DNA from: Candidatus Endomicrobiellum cryptotermitis
Lineage (GTDB): Bacteria > Elusimicrobiota > Endomicrobiia > Endomicrobiales > Endomicrobiaceae
Direction: 5' to 3'
Length of the DNA: 43,003 nt
Assembly (NCBI GenBank): GCA_031257835.1
Contig: JAIRNY010000024.1
Span: 1-43,003, forward strand
Position numbers and translations under genes: made by a program. This document shows positions 32,986-41,730 of this stretch, piece by piece (the first letter of the stretch is position 1; each line of letters opens with the position of its first letter). Below the pieces are notes generated by a model that did no database searches, was not told the DNA's origin, and saw only the letters and a list, made by a program, of their open reading frames with translations.

Positions 32986-33374
32986 GATCTAGTTTAGAAT
33001 CTTATCGGACTTACCTCAAAGAGCAGCTTCCGAGCAATAAACATTTAATATTGCAAAAGGGATCTGTCTAATAAAACCCTAATGCCTATAATTGCTGTGA
33101 ATTTTTTGACAATTCAAGGCAAAAAACGTAAGGTTTATAGTCTCATAAACACAAGTTTTTTAACGCAGCTGTGCTGTGTCGAAAAAGGCATAGTAAGGAT
33201 GGATATGCTCTAAGGTTTTTAGACAGACCCAATTCATTGTTTGAAGCTAAATACATTTAAGTCTTTCTTGTCTTATCATTTTGCGAGTTTGCTATTTTGT
33301 TTAAAAGTTTGTTGCGATTGTTCTCCTAGTGAGACACTCTAGTAACGTAGATAAGATCTAAACTAGACTAGATC
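32986..33374. repeat. MITE-like palindromic repeat, copy B, interrupted by another element
   Basis: The outer arms are GATCTAGTTTAGA, TCTTATC at the left and, reverse-complemented, GATCTAGTCTAGTTTAGA, TCTTATC at the right. Inner blocks AAGAGC, GAGCAATAAAC and, at the right, CTTTCTTGTCTTAT, TTTTGCGAGTTTGC, AGTAACGTAGATAAGAT match copy A. The continuous repeat would be 32986-33058 joined to 33231-33374; a second palindromic element lies between. The right arm also has about 14 extra bases relative to copy A. The remainder of the 505-base gap between rsmD and ribF (32904-32985) is AT-rich, with no gene seen. Confidence 0.8.
33059..33230. mobile_element. Nested palindromic element with GGG-type terminal inverted repeats
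   Basis: This 172-base segment begins GGGATCTGTCTAATAAAACC and ends with the reverse complement of GGGTCTGTCTAAAAACCTTA. The interior is also palindromic: ATGCC and TTTTTTGACA on the left mirror TGTGTCGAAAAAGGCAT on the right, with a central GTTTAT AGTCTC ATAAAC hairpin flanked by AAAAAAC and GTTTTTT. It interrupts copy B of the other repeat. No reading frame is present. It is most likely a MITE moved by a transposase encoded elsewhere. Confidence 0.72.
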
Positions 33375-33408
33375 AGATTAAACTATATATCCTTCACTTT
33401 AGCCATTA

Positions 33409-34302
33409 TTAAATATCACTAAAAGATTGTTTGCTGCTAAAAAAGTTTGTAGCTTTTTCTACATCTTTTGCAATTTGTTTTTTTAAAGAGTTAATATCAC
33501 CAAACCGTTTCTCACCTCTTATTTTTTTTAGCAATGTAACTTTTGTCAGACTTTTTTTCCACTTACCTTTAAAATCTAAAATGTGTGTTTCTGGAACAAT
33601 TTTGCTACCCCTATTAAAAGTTGCTCTGACCCCTATATTTGTAACTGACGCATAAATATTATCGCCATTAGATATAGTACTTAAGTATACTCCTTTAGGC
33701 AAAAGTTTTTCTTTATCAACCTTTAAATTTACAGTAGGATATCCTAACTTTGTTGCCATACCTTTATCTCTAAAAGGGTTACCAACAAAAGAATAAAACC
33801 TTCCTAAAAAATTTACAACATCTTTAACATTGCCAAGTTCAATTAATTTGCGTATATAAGAAGACGAAATTTGTTTTGACAAAACTTTTAAAGGATTAAC
33901 TATTTGAAAGGTTACATTGTTCTCTTTTGCCTTTTTTGTCAGCCAGACAATATCCCCTTTGCGATCTTTGCCAAAAGCAAAATCAAAACTGCAAATGATA
34001 GTATCTACATTAAATGTATTAATCAAAAAATCATCAAAAAACCTGTTTGGAGACATGCACAAAATATCTGAAGGTACTTTTAACACATAAATTTCTTCTA
34101 AGGCAAAAAGTTTAAGTTCATCTTGCTTTTCTTGATAAGTAGTTAGAAGACCGGAAACTTTTTTTACAGGTTTTTCAAGAGCAATTAAAACGCTGCGCAA
34201 CTTTTTTTTCTTAGCAACAGATAAAGCTTTTTGAATAAGAAATTGATGTCCTTTATGAACACCATCAAAAGTGCCTATAGTTATAACAGATTTTTTAAAC
34301 AT
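33409..34302 (-). CDS. ribF: Bifunctional riboflavin kinase / FAD synthetase RibF
   Basis: RibF makes FMN and then FAD. The 297-residue protein has the N-terminal nucleotidyltransferase motif VITIGTFDGVHKGHQFLI, CSFDFAFGKDRKGD and SSSYIRKLI, then the riboflavin kinase domain with RDKGMATKLGYPTVNLKV and KGVYLSTI near residues 180-205. Length is normal. It is the last gene of the rimP-nusA-infB run, five bases after truB. Confidence 0.95.
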   Translation of the reverse strand: MFKKSVITIGTFDGVHKGHQFLIQKALSVAKKKKLRSVLIALEKPVKKVSGLLTTYQEKQDELKLFALEEIYVLKVPSDILCMSPNRFFDDFLINTFNVDTIICSFDFAFGKDRKGDIVWLTKKAKENNVTFQIVNPLKVLSKQISSSYIRKLIELGNVKDVVNFLGRFYSFVGNPFRDKGMATKLGYPTVNLKVDKEKLLPKGVYLSTISNGDNIYASVTNIGVRATFNRGSKIVPETHILDFKGKWKKSLTKVTLLKKIRGEKRFGDINSLKKQIAKDVEKATNFFSSKQSFSDI

Positions 34303-34307
34303 TTTAT

Positions 34308-35021
34308 TTAAATATCAACCAGTATTTTATAAGGAATTATATTTCTTACTATTTTATCTAAGTTATTTATGTTTTCAAAAGGCAAAGCGTCTTTAATATC
34401 AAAATTATATATTTTTTCTCTTCTTAAAGTTTTCACTGTAGCACCACAACCCAAAACATCTCCTAAATCTTTAGCTAAACAACGAACATATGTACCACTT
34501 GAGCAATGTATTTTTACATTTAAAACACTTTTATTAAAGCTTAATATATCAATTTTATAAACTACAATTTTGCGTGGATAACGATTAATTTCTATATCTT
34601 TCCTAGCCAGTTCATATAATCTTTGACCATTAACCTTTAACGCAGAATACATTGGAGGAACCTGGCAAATTTCCCCTTCAAAATTTTTTGCTAAAGTTTT
34701 TATTTTTTCAATACTTATATCAGGAACTTCTTTTACTGAAAATATTCTTCCATCTAAATCATAAGTGTCTGTAGTCATTCCTAAAAGGAAAGAACTTGAG
34801 TAGACCTTATCTTTTTTCATAAATTTACTTTGAAGTTTAGTAGCCTTGCCAAACAAAATAAGCAAAAGACCACTCGCAGAAGGATCTAAAGTACCGCAGT
34901 GTCCAGCCTTTTTTACATTTAAAATGTTTCTTAAAATTTTTACAATTTTAAAGGAACTAATAGTTGAGGGTTTATCAACTAGCAACATTCCAGAAATATC
35001 ATTATAACATCTAGCCATCAA
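34308..35021 (-). CDS. truB: tRNA pseudouridine-55 synthase TruB
   Basis: TruB isomerises U55 in the T-loop of tRNAs. The 237-residue protein shows GMLLVDKPSTISSFKIVK, the catalytic Asp in KAGHCGTLDPSASGLLLIL near residue 47, VYSSSFLLGMTTDTYDLDG and SGTYVRCLAKDLG. The C-terminal PUA domain is short or absent, as in other short TruB forms. It overlaps the nrnA-like gene by 11 bases. Confidence 0.94.
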   Translation of the reverse strand: MMARCYNDISGMLLVDKPSTISSFKIVKILRNILNVKKAGHCGTLDPSASGLLLILFGKATKLQSKFMKKDKVYSSSFLLGMTTDTYDLDGRIFSVKEVPDISIEKIKTLAKNFEGEICQVPPMYSALKVNGQRLYELARKDIEINRYPRKIVVYKIDILSFNKSVLNVKIHCSSGTYVRCLAKDLGDVLGCGATVKTLRREKIYNFDIKDALPFENINNLDKIVRNIIPYKILVDI

Positions 35022-35994
35022 ACTTCTCTTTTAAGACTTCACAAATCATTTTGATAGCCATATTAACACCTGCATTTATTGTACAACCTGCAGCATTTTT
35101 ATGACCACCACCATCAAACTGTTTTACAATGTTTAATAAATTTACACTTTTGATTGAACGCAGACTAACTCTAGTACTTTTCTTATCAACTTCTTTAAAT
35201 ACACAACCTATCTTGACGCCCGGCACACACAATGTATAGTTTATTATACCCTCAGAATCACTATAATTAGCCTTGCTTTTCTTAAACATGTCCTTAGTCA
35301 AAACGATGTAAGACACTTTTTCATTAAAAATTAGTTTCATGTTACAAAGCCCAAAACCTCGAAGTTTTAACGAAGGCAGAGAAGTGCGTTCATAGATTTG
35401 TTTGTAAACTTTATTAACATCTATATTATACCCCATAAGCTTTGCACAAGCTATATGTGAATTTGCAGTTGTATTCGTATTTTGGAAACGACCAGTGTCT
35501 GTAACTATACCAGTGTAGAGGCATTCCGCTTCTGGTTTAGTCAACTTGACTTTCATAAATTCAAATATATTTACTATTAACTCTGCAGTTGAAGAAGATT
35601 TTGCAACAATATAGTTTACATCTCCAAAATTCATGTGAGTTTGATGATGATCTATATTGATTATCTTTTTGACTTGACTTGGAGTAATTATGTCGCCCAT
35701 TCTGGCAAAATTTACAGATTCAAGAATTATGGCACAATCAAAAAAATCAGTTTTCTTGACAGCCACTTTTATTTTATTTGAACCGTGCAAAAACTTTAAA
35801 TATGTTGGCACTTCATCTTTACAATAAACATAAGCTTCTTTGCCTATCCTATTTAAAAAAGACAACAAGGCTAATGCAGAGCCCAAACTATCACCATCAG
35901 GCTTAACATGCCCTGCAATAAAAAAAGTTCTTGACTCTTTTATAATCTTAGATATTTCTGCTATTTTATCTAAATAAAATTTACTACTTTGCAT
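35011..35994 (-). CDS. nrnA: DHH/DHHA1 phosphoesterase, NrnA-like
   Basis: The family hydrolyses short oligoribonucleotides, pAp or cyclic dinucleotide products. The 327-residue protein has motif I GHVKPDGDSLGSALAL, motif III NIDHHQTHMNFGD and the DHHA1 motif FDGGGHKNAAG near the C-terminus. In motif II the expected Asp is replaced by Glu (CAIILESVNFARMGD). It sits between rbfA and truB, the usual location. In a cell that also has a PgpH-type enzyme it could finish degradation of pApA, which is inference. Confidence 0.9.
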   Translation of the reverse strand: MQSSKFYLDKIAEISKIIKESRTFFIAGHVKPDGDSLGSALALLSFLNRIGKEAYVYCKDEVPTYLKFLHGSNKIKVAVKKTDFFDCAIILESVNFARMGDIITPSQVKKIINIDHHQTHMNFGDVNYIVAKSSSTAELIVNIFEFMKVKLTKPEAECLYTGIVTDTGRFQNTNTTANSHIACAKLMGYNIDVNKVYKQIYERTSLPSLKLRGFGLCNMKLIFNEKVSYIVLTKDMFKKSKANYSDSEGIINYTLCVPGVKIGCVFKEVDKKSTRVSLRSIKSVNLLNIVKQFDGGGHKNAAGCTINAGVNMAIKMICEVLKEKFDG

Positions 35995-36027
35995 TTTTGA
36001 TTCATTTTCCCTTGTTAAAAACTTACT

Positions 36028-36381
36028 CTACCTTTTTTCTTCTTTTATTTTTTCAAGTATATCAAACACTTTTGAAGCACTTTCTACTGTATCATCATAG
36101 ACAAAACATATGTTAGGTGTACGCCTTAAATTCAGACGTATAGCAAGCTCGTGCCTAAGAGACTTTGTACGTTTTTTAAAAATATTGCTAACTTTTTGTT
36201 TATCTTCTTGACTACCAAACACTGAATAAAATATCCTACAACTCAACAAATCATCAGAAAGTTTTACACTCATAATTGTAACAAAATTAGAATCTAAATC
36301 TTTCATTTCTTTTATAATTTTTGAAACAGTATGTTGTATTAATTGACCTACTCTTACAGCTCTCTTATACAGTAATGTCAT
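36028..36381 (-). CDS. rbfA: Ribosome-binding factor A
   Basis: RbfA is a KH-fold factor that binds the 30S subunit during 16S rRNA maturation. The 117-residue protein shows the N-terminal RVGQLIQHTVSKIIKEM, a middle VTIMSVKLSDDLLSCRIFYS and the C-terminal RTPNICFVYDDTVESASKV. Length is typical. It follows infB by 20 bases and precedes the nrnA-like gene by 33. Confidence 0.93.
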   Translation of the reverse strand: MTLLYKRAVRVGQLIQHTVSKIIKEMKDLDSNFVTIMSVKLSDDLLSCRIFYSVFGSQEDKQKVSNIFKKRTKSLRHELAIRLNLRRTPNICFVYDDTVESASKVFDILEKIKEEKR

Positions 36382-36401
36382 GACAGTCTACCCACAATTT
36401 T

Positions 36402-38678
36402 TTAATTACTTAATTTCCTTGCAACTTTTTCAGTAGTAAAATTTTCAACAATATCGCCAACTTTAATATCTGAATAATTTTCTAAACCTATGCCACACTC
36501 ATAACCTTTCTCAACTTCTTTAACGTCCTCTTTAAACCTTTTTAGAGATGAAATATTTCCTTCAAAAACTATAATATTATCTCTTAAAAGTCTCACCTTA
36601 GCCCCTCTTTGTATTTTGCCATCTATAACAGAACAACCTAAAATGGTTCCATAAGTTGAGAGCTTAAACACTTGTTTAACAACTGCTTTCCCTAGTATCT
36701 TTTCTTTAATGTCAGGATCAAGAAGACCTTCCATAGCTGCCTTTATATCTGCAATTAAGTCGTAAATAATTCTATATATATTTATGCTTATACCTTCTGT
36801 TTCAGCAAGTTTTTCTACCGTAGCATCAGGACGCAAATTAAAACCTACTATTAAAGCATCAGAAGCTATAGCCAAAGCTACGTCTGATTCTGTAATTGAA
36901 CCTGCGCCCCTATGTATTATTTTTAAACTTATTTCTGGAGTAGAAAGTCTTTCTAAAGCATCACCTAACGCACCTAAAGATCCTTGAACATCTGCCTTTA
37001 ATATTATTCTTAAATCTTTTACTTGCCCCCTACTTACATCTGCAAGAGATAAGTGATGTCTTGGCTTTAAGGATGCTTCTTTAACTTTTTCTTTTCTAGA
37101 CTGTGCAATTTCTCTAGCTTTGGATTCGTTAACAACAATAAATTTGTCGCCAGCTTGAGGAGGTTCATTAATACCTAAAACTTCTATTGGAGTGCTTGGT
37201 GTAGCCAAATTTGATCTTTTACCATATTCGTCTACTATTGCTTTTATTTTACCATAAGTTGTGCCGATAACCACATTATCTCTAACTTTTAAAGTGCCAT
37301 TCTGCACTAACAAGGTAGCAACTACACCTTTACGAGAATCTAGTTTTGCTTCTATAACAATACCTTCTGCATTTTTATCAGGGTTTGCTTTCAATTCCAT
37401 CATTTCTGATTTAAGTAGAATCATTTCAAGCAAAGAGTCTATATTTTTCCTTTGTTTTGCAGAAATATCAACCATTATTGTATCGCCACCCCACTCTTCA
37501 CAGACAAGATCATAGTTACTTAATTCTTGTCTTATTTTTTGAGGATCACTACTTGGCAAATCGATTTTGTTTACAGCAACTATTATTGGAACATCTGCAG
37601 CTTTTGCATGATTTATAGCTTCCACCGTTTGAGGCATAACACCATCAGCAGCAGAAACAACAAGAACAACAATATCTGTAGATTGAGCACCTCTAGAACG
37701 CATCGCAGTAAAAGCCTCATGTCCAGGCGTATCTAAAAAAGCAATACATTGTCCACTTGCAGTTCTTACTTTATATGCACCTATATGCTGAGTAATACCT
37801 CCATGCTCACCACTTACAACATCACTGTCTCTTATAGCATCTAAAAGAGATGTTTTTCCATGGTCCACATGTCCCATTATTGTAACAACCGGAGGACGAG
37901 TTTTTAGTTTCGTAGGGTCCTCTTCTTTTGAGGTTACAACTTTTTCCTCAGAATAAATTGAATCAATTTTGGCATCATATCCAAATTCATTAGCCAAAAG
38001 AATTGCAGTGTCTGTATCTAACCTCTGATTAATTGTAGCAAGACTCCCCATAGACAACAGCTTTTTTAACACCTCACCTACCCTAAACCTCATTTTTTCT
38101 GCAAGCTCTCTTACAGTTATAAGCTCGTTTATAGAAATGACTGCCTTATATACAACTTCTTGTTTAGGTTGTTCAACTCTCTTAAGCGCTTCTGGTTTGA
38201 CTTCTATTTCATCTTGCTGTATTTCTTGTTCTTTCTTATCAGCATCAACTATTAACGAACTTTCTTGTTTTTCTTTTGTAACACTACCTTCATTAGTCTC
38301 ATTAGATGAAATTTTATCCTCTCTTACCTCATTTTGTCCTTCAACTTTTGGTGTCTCTTTACCAGCTGATAATTCTTCTTGCACATTTCTTACAATTTTC
38401 TTTTTATCTTGTAAACTGTCTTTTTCAAAAGTTTTGTTTTTAACAGAACGAGTCTTTACCTCTTTAGATTTGACAGTTTTTTTATTAGAACGTGACTCTG
38501 ATTTTTTTGACACCACTTTAGCTTTAACTATTTTTTTTGCAGATGAAGTAGTAGCTTTTTTTGTTGTTTTTTTTGCTGTAGCGTCTTTGCTCTTAGTTGT
38601 TATTGATGACGTTTTCTTTTTTATAATTTTTTCTTGAGGACTTTTAGTCTTAGATTTGTCAACTTTTTTTGATGGCAT
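36402..38678 (-). CDS. infB: Translation initiation factor IF-2
   Basis: IF-2 is the GTPase that places initiator tRNA on the 30S subunit. ATG 38678 has AGGAG five bases upstream and gives 758 residues; an in-frame GTG at 38684 is disfavoured. The first 170 residues are Lys-, Ser- and Thr-rich and disordered. An IF2-N domain follows (ITVRELAEKMRFRVGEVLKK). The G domain has GHVDHGKTSLLDAI, DTPGHEAFTAMR and NKIDLP, and the C-terminal domains bind fMet-tRNA. It is downstream of nusA by 45 bases. Confidence 0.97.
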   Translation of the reverse strand: MPSKKVDKSKTKSPQEKIIKKKTSSITTKSKDATAKKTTKKATTSSAKKIVKAKVVSKKSESRSNKKTVKSKEVKTRSVKNKTFEKDSLQDKKKIVRNVQEELSAGKETPKVEGQNEVREDKISSNETNEGSVTKEKQESSLIVDADKKEQEIQQDEIEVKPEALKRVEQPKQEVVYKAVISINELITVRELAEKMRFRVGEVLKKLLSMGSLATINQRLDTDTAILLANEFGYDAKIDSIYSEEKVVTSKEEDPTKLKTRPPVVTIMGHVDHGKTSLLDAIRDSDVVSGEHGGITQHIGAYKVRTASGQCIAFLDTPGHEAFTAMRSRGAQSTDIVVLVVSAADGVMPQTVEAINHAKAADVPIIVAVNKIDLPSSDPQKIRQELSNYDLVCEEWGGDTIMVDISAKQRKNIDSLLEMILLKSEMMELKANPDKNAEGIVIEAKLDSRKGVVATLLVQNGTLKVRDNVVIGTTYGKIKAIVDEYGKRSNLATPSTPIEVLGINEPPQAGDKFIVVNESKAREIAQSRKEKVKEASLKPRHHLSLADVSRGQVKDLRIILKADVQGSLGALGDALERLSTPEISLKIIHRGAGSITESDVALAIASDALIVGFNLRPDATVEKLAETEGISINIYRIIYDLIADIKAAMEGLLDPDIKEKILGKAVVKQVFKLSTYGTILGCSVIDGKIQRGAKVRLLRDNIIVFEGNISSLKRFKEDVKEVEKGYECGIGLENYSDIKVGDIVENFTTEKVARKLSN

Positions 38679-38723
38679 AAACACTCCTACTTTTTCTATC
38701 TAAATTTTAAAACGACAATAACA

Positions 38724-39974
38724 TTAAAGAGCGCGCTTTGCTGCTTCTATAATTTTGTCTGCAGTTTTTTGACCTATACCAGGTAAAGTCGTAAGATCTT
38801 TAACCGTAAAAGACGATAACTTTTCTATGTCAGTAAACCCCGCATTAACAAGAACTTGTATTACTTTTTCACTAAGACCTTCTAGTTTTTCAAGTGTTTG
38901 AATTTTATTTTCAACCTTAGTTTGACTTTCTTGTTTCTTTTGACTTTCAGATTTCACATCAATATGCCAACCTGTAAGTTTTGCTGCAAGTCTTACATTC
39001 TGACCATTCTTCCCTATAGCTAAAGACAACATATCGTCACTTACAATAACTTCAGCTTGCTTGTTATCAGCAGAAATAATAGCTACAGAAACAACTTTAA
39101 CTGGGGACAAAGAAGCTGCTATATATTTTACCGGATCATTAGAAAATGAAACTAAATCAATTTTTTCACCTCTAAGTTCATCTATGATAGGTTTTACTCT
39201 AGCACCTTTTATACCGACACAAGCACCTACTGGATCAACTTTTGGATTATGAGAAATAACAGCAACTTTCGTTCTTACTCCAGGCTCTCTTTCAATATTT
39301 ACTATTTCAACAATCTTTTCATAAATTTCAGGCACTTCCAATTCAAAAAGTCTACTAACAAGTTTTACACTAGACCGAGAAAGAACTACTCCAGAACCTT
39401 TTATGTTTTTATCAACTTTTAATACAATAGCTTTAATATGTTGTCCAACACTAAACTTTTCTTTTAAAACTTGTTCACTGTCAGGGATTATAGCTTCGGT
39501 TTTGCCTAAATCAACAATAAGATTTTTTTTTAATGCTCTATATATAACACCACTGACAATTTGTCCTATTTTTCCTTTCATTTCGTCAAACAAAAAATTT
39601 TTTTCAGATTCTCTAATTTTTTGCACTATAACTTGTTTTGCAGTCTGAGCTGCAATTCTTGAAAAATGTTGTGTATCAAGAGGGATTCTTACCTCAGAAC
39701 CAATTTCAACACTACCACTAATTTTTTTTGCATCCTGAAGACTTATCTCAACCAAAGAATTTTCTACATCTTTAGCTACAATCTTAACTACATTTGCAGC
39801 CATTTCTCCTGTTTCAGGGTTGACACTAGCTTCAACATTAACATTTTTTCCAACATGCTTTTTATATGCTGAAACTAAAGCGTTTTCTATTACAGTCAAA
39901 ATATCTTCTTTTTTAATTTTCTTATCTTTTTCTATTTGTTCAAGAGCCAGTAAAAGCTCAGTCTTTTCCCCCAT
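38724..39974 (-). CDS. nusA: Transcription termination/antitermination factor NusA
   Basis: NusA binds RNA polymerase and RNA and affects pausing and termination. The 416-residue protein has the N-terminal NusA domain (LLLALEQIEKDKKIKKEDIL), an S1 domain (GQIVSGVIYRALKKNLIVDL) and two KH domains (GACVGIKGARVKPIIDEL and SLAIGKNGQNVRLAAKLTG). A C-terminal helix-hairpin-helix region ends with TLPGIGQKTADKIIEAA. GGGAGG precedes the ATG. It is downstream of rimP by nine bases. Confidence 0.97.
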   Translation of the reverse strand: MGEKTELLLALEQIEKDKKIKKEDILTVIENALVSAYKKHVGKNVNVEASVNPETGEMAANVVKIVAKDVENSLVEISLQDAKKISGSVEIGSEVRIPLDTQHFSRIAAQTAKQVIVQKIRESEKNFLFDEMKGKIGQIVSGVIYRALKKNLIVDLGKTEAIIPDSEQVLKEKFSVGQHIKAIVLKVDKNIKGSGVVLSRSSVKLVSRLFELEVPEIYEKIVEIVNIEREPGVRTKVAVISHNPKVDPVGACVGIKGARVKPIIDELRGEKIDLVSFSNDPVKYIAASLSPVKVVSVAIISADNKQAEVIVSDDMLSLAIGKNGQNVRLAAKLTGWHIDVKSESQKKQESQTKVENKIQTLEKLEGLSEKVIQVLVNAGFTDIEKLSSFTVKDLTTLPGIGQKTADKIIEAAKRAL

Positions 39975-39983
39975 TTTGCCTCC

Positions 39984-40439
39984 CTAAATTTCCGTCTCTA
40001 AATTGGCTTTTTTAACATCTGAAAAATTTATATTAACAACACCATTTGTAACATCATTTATACTAACTGTACCATTATCAAAATTCAAGAGTTGCCCTAA
40101 AAAATTTTTCTGATTATTTATAGAAACATGTGTCTGTATTCTAACCTTACTACCTATAAAACGTTTAAAACTTTTTTCTTGTTTTAATACTCTATTTAAA
40201 CCAGGGGAAGAAACTTCTAATACATAAGAATCTTGAAGTATATTGCTTTTATCTAATATTTCACTAAAAATATAACTAAATTTTTCACAATCGCTCATTG
40301 TAACGCCAGAATCTTTATCTATAAAAATTCGTAAAATCCAACCACCATTCTCTTTAATATATTCTACATCAACAATTTCAATATTGTTCTTAATAGAAAC
40401 TTCACTGAATAAACTTTCTATATCGTTAACTTTATTCAT
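39984..40439 (-). CDS. rimP: Ribosome maturation factor RimP
   Basis: RimP assists 30S subunit maturation. I chose ATG 40439, with AAGGGA seven bases upstream, giving 151 residues. The in-frame ATG at 40478 lies inside the terminator hairpin and is rejected. Signatures are VEYIKENGGWILRIFIDKDS, MSDCEKFSYIFSEILD and YVLEVSSPGLNRVLKQ. It is the first gene of the nusA-infB operon and is separated from rplA by the terminator. Confidence 0.93.
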   Translation of the reverse strand: MNKVNDIESLFSEVSIKNNIEIVDVEYIKENGGWILRIFIDKDSGVTMSDCEKFSYIFSEILDKSNILQDSYVLEVSSPGLNRVLKQEKSFKRFIGSKVRIQTHVSINNQKNFLGQLLNFDNGTVSINDVTNGVVNINFSDVKKANLETEI

Positions 40440-40445
40440 ATTTAG

Positions 40446-40484
40446 TCCCTTAAAAAGTAAAAGGCGGCTTACAGCCACCTTTTA
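40446..40484 (-). terminator. Rho-independent terminator after rplA
   Basis: On the - strand, TAAAAGGTGGC and GCCGCCTTTTA form an 11-base stem with one G-U pair and a five-base loop (40458-40484), followed by ACTTTTTAA. It lies about 25 bases after the rplA stop and just before the rimP ribosome-binding site. This should end the secE-nusG-rplK-rplA transcript; rimP then needs its own promoter or readthrough. Confidence 0.85.
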
Positions 40485-40510
40485 TATACAAAACATTTAT
40501 AAAAAAGCAA

Positions 40511-41188
40511 CTATAGTCTTTGGTCAACAAATATACCAGGGCCCATTGTTGAAGAAATAGATATACTTTTCATATATTGTCCCTTTGAACTAGAAGGTTT
40601 AGCTTTTATTACAACTTCAACCAAAGCTTTAATATTATCAACAAGTTTCTCTTTATCAAAAGATACTTTACCAACTGGAACGTGAATTATCCCAAAAGAG
40701 TCATTTTTGTATTCTACTCTTCCCTTTTTAAGTTCTGCAACTGTTTTGCCAATTTCAAAAGTAACAGTACCTGCTTTCGGATTTGGCATTAAACCCTTAG
40801 GGCCAAGAACTTTTGCAACTTTACTTAAATCTTTCATAATATCTGGAGTTGCAACCAAAACATCAAAATTCAGTTTACCTTTTGATATTTCTTCAATTAA
40901 ATCATCACAACCAACAATATCTGCACCTGCTGTTTGGGCTTCTTTTTGTTTTTCGCCTTTAACTAAAACAGCAACCTTTCTTGTTCTTCCTATGCCATGC
41001 GGCAAAGAAACCGTACCTCTTACTATTTGATCACTTTGCTTTGGATCCATGCCAAGTCTTATATGAGCTTCAACAGTTTCATCAAACTTTGCTTTTGCAG
41101 TTTCTTTTACAAGAGATACAGCTTCTTCAACTGTATAAACTTTGTTTTTATCAACTAACTTTGATACTTCTTCCAACCTCTTCCCCAT
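40511..41188 (-). CDS. rplA: 50S ribosomal protein L1
   Basis: L1 binds 23S rRNA at the E-site stalk and often represses its own mRNA. The 225-residue protein carries VSLPHGIGRTRKVAV, the signature VLGPKGLMPNPKAGTVT near residue 126, and the C-terminal SSKGQYMKSISISSTMGPG. AAGGAG precedes the ATG. It is 47 bases downstream of rplK. Unlike most bacteria, rplJ and rplL do not follow. Confidence 0.97.
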   Translation of the reverse strand: MGKRLEEVSKLVDKNKVYTVEEAVSLVKETAKAKFDETVEAHIRLGMDPKQSDQIVRGTVSLPHGIGRTRKVAVLVKGEKQKEAQTAGADIVGCDDLIEEISKGKLNFDVLVATPDIMKDLSKVAKVLGPKGLMPNPKAGTVTFEIGKTVAELKKGRVEYKNDSFGIIHVPVGKVSFDKEKLVDNIKALVEVVIKAKPSSSKGQYMKSISISSTMGPGIFVDQRL

Positions 41189-41235
41189 ATTTTCTCCTTG
41201 TGGTTTCGCTTACATGCTCCCACACTTCGTTTTTA

Positions 41236-41673
41236 CTATTTATTTACTACATCTACACCCATACTTCTTGCTGTACCTTCAACCATAAGCTTAGCAGCTT
41301 CTAAGTTACCATTGGCATTTAGGTCTGGCATTTTTTGTTTGGCAATATCTTCAACCTGAGCCTTAGTGATTTTCCCAACCTTATTCCTATTAGGAACACC
41401 AGAAGCTTTAGCTATACTAGCAGCCTTTTTTACTAAAGCTGAAACTGGAGGCATTTTTGTTATAAAAGTAAACGATCTATCTTCAAAAACTGTTATAACT
41501 ACGGGGATAGTCATACCTTTTTCCATAGTTTTTGTTTTTTCATTAAATTGTTTACAAAAATCCATAATATTTACACCCTGCTGGCCTAATGCAGGCCCAA
41601 CTGGAGGAGCTGGATTTGCTCCACCTGCAGGAATTTGTAATTTTATCATTGCTTTTACTTTCTTTGAGGCCAT
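41236..41673 (-). CDS. rplK: 50S ribosomal protein L11
   Basis: L11 lies at the GTPase-associated centre of the large subunit. The 145-residue sequence has [35 protein letters not shown], and a C-terminal RNA-binding domain with [25 protein letters not shown] lies upstream of the ATG. It is flanked by nusG and rplA in the classical order. Confidence 0.97.
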   Translation of the reverse strand: MASKKVKAMIKLQIPAGGANPAPPVGPALGQQGVNIMDFCKQFNEKTKTMEKGMTIPVVITVFEDRSFTFITKMPPVSALVKKAASIAKASGVPNRNKVGKITKAQVEDIAKQKMPDLNANGNLEAAKLMVEGTARSMGVDVVNK

Positions 41674-41730
41674 TTTACTTTACTCCTATCCTCTTAGTAA
41701 TTTTGTAATCACAAAAGAACTTTTAAATTT

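Noticed and set aside
38137-38637. Long + strand frame of 166 codons opposite infB
   Set aside because: It mirrors the Lys/Ser/Thr-rich N-terminal region of IF-2 and has no family features; infB is certain.
40440-40478. Upstream in-frame ATG as the start of RimP
   Set aside because: It lies within the terminator stem and lacks a ribosome-binding site, while ATG 40439 has AAGGGA at good spacing.
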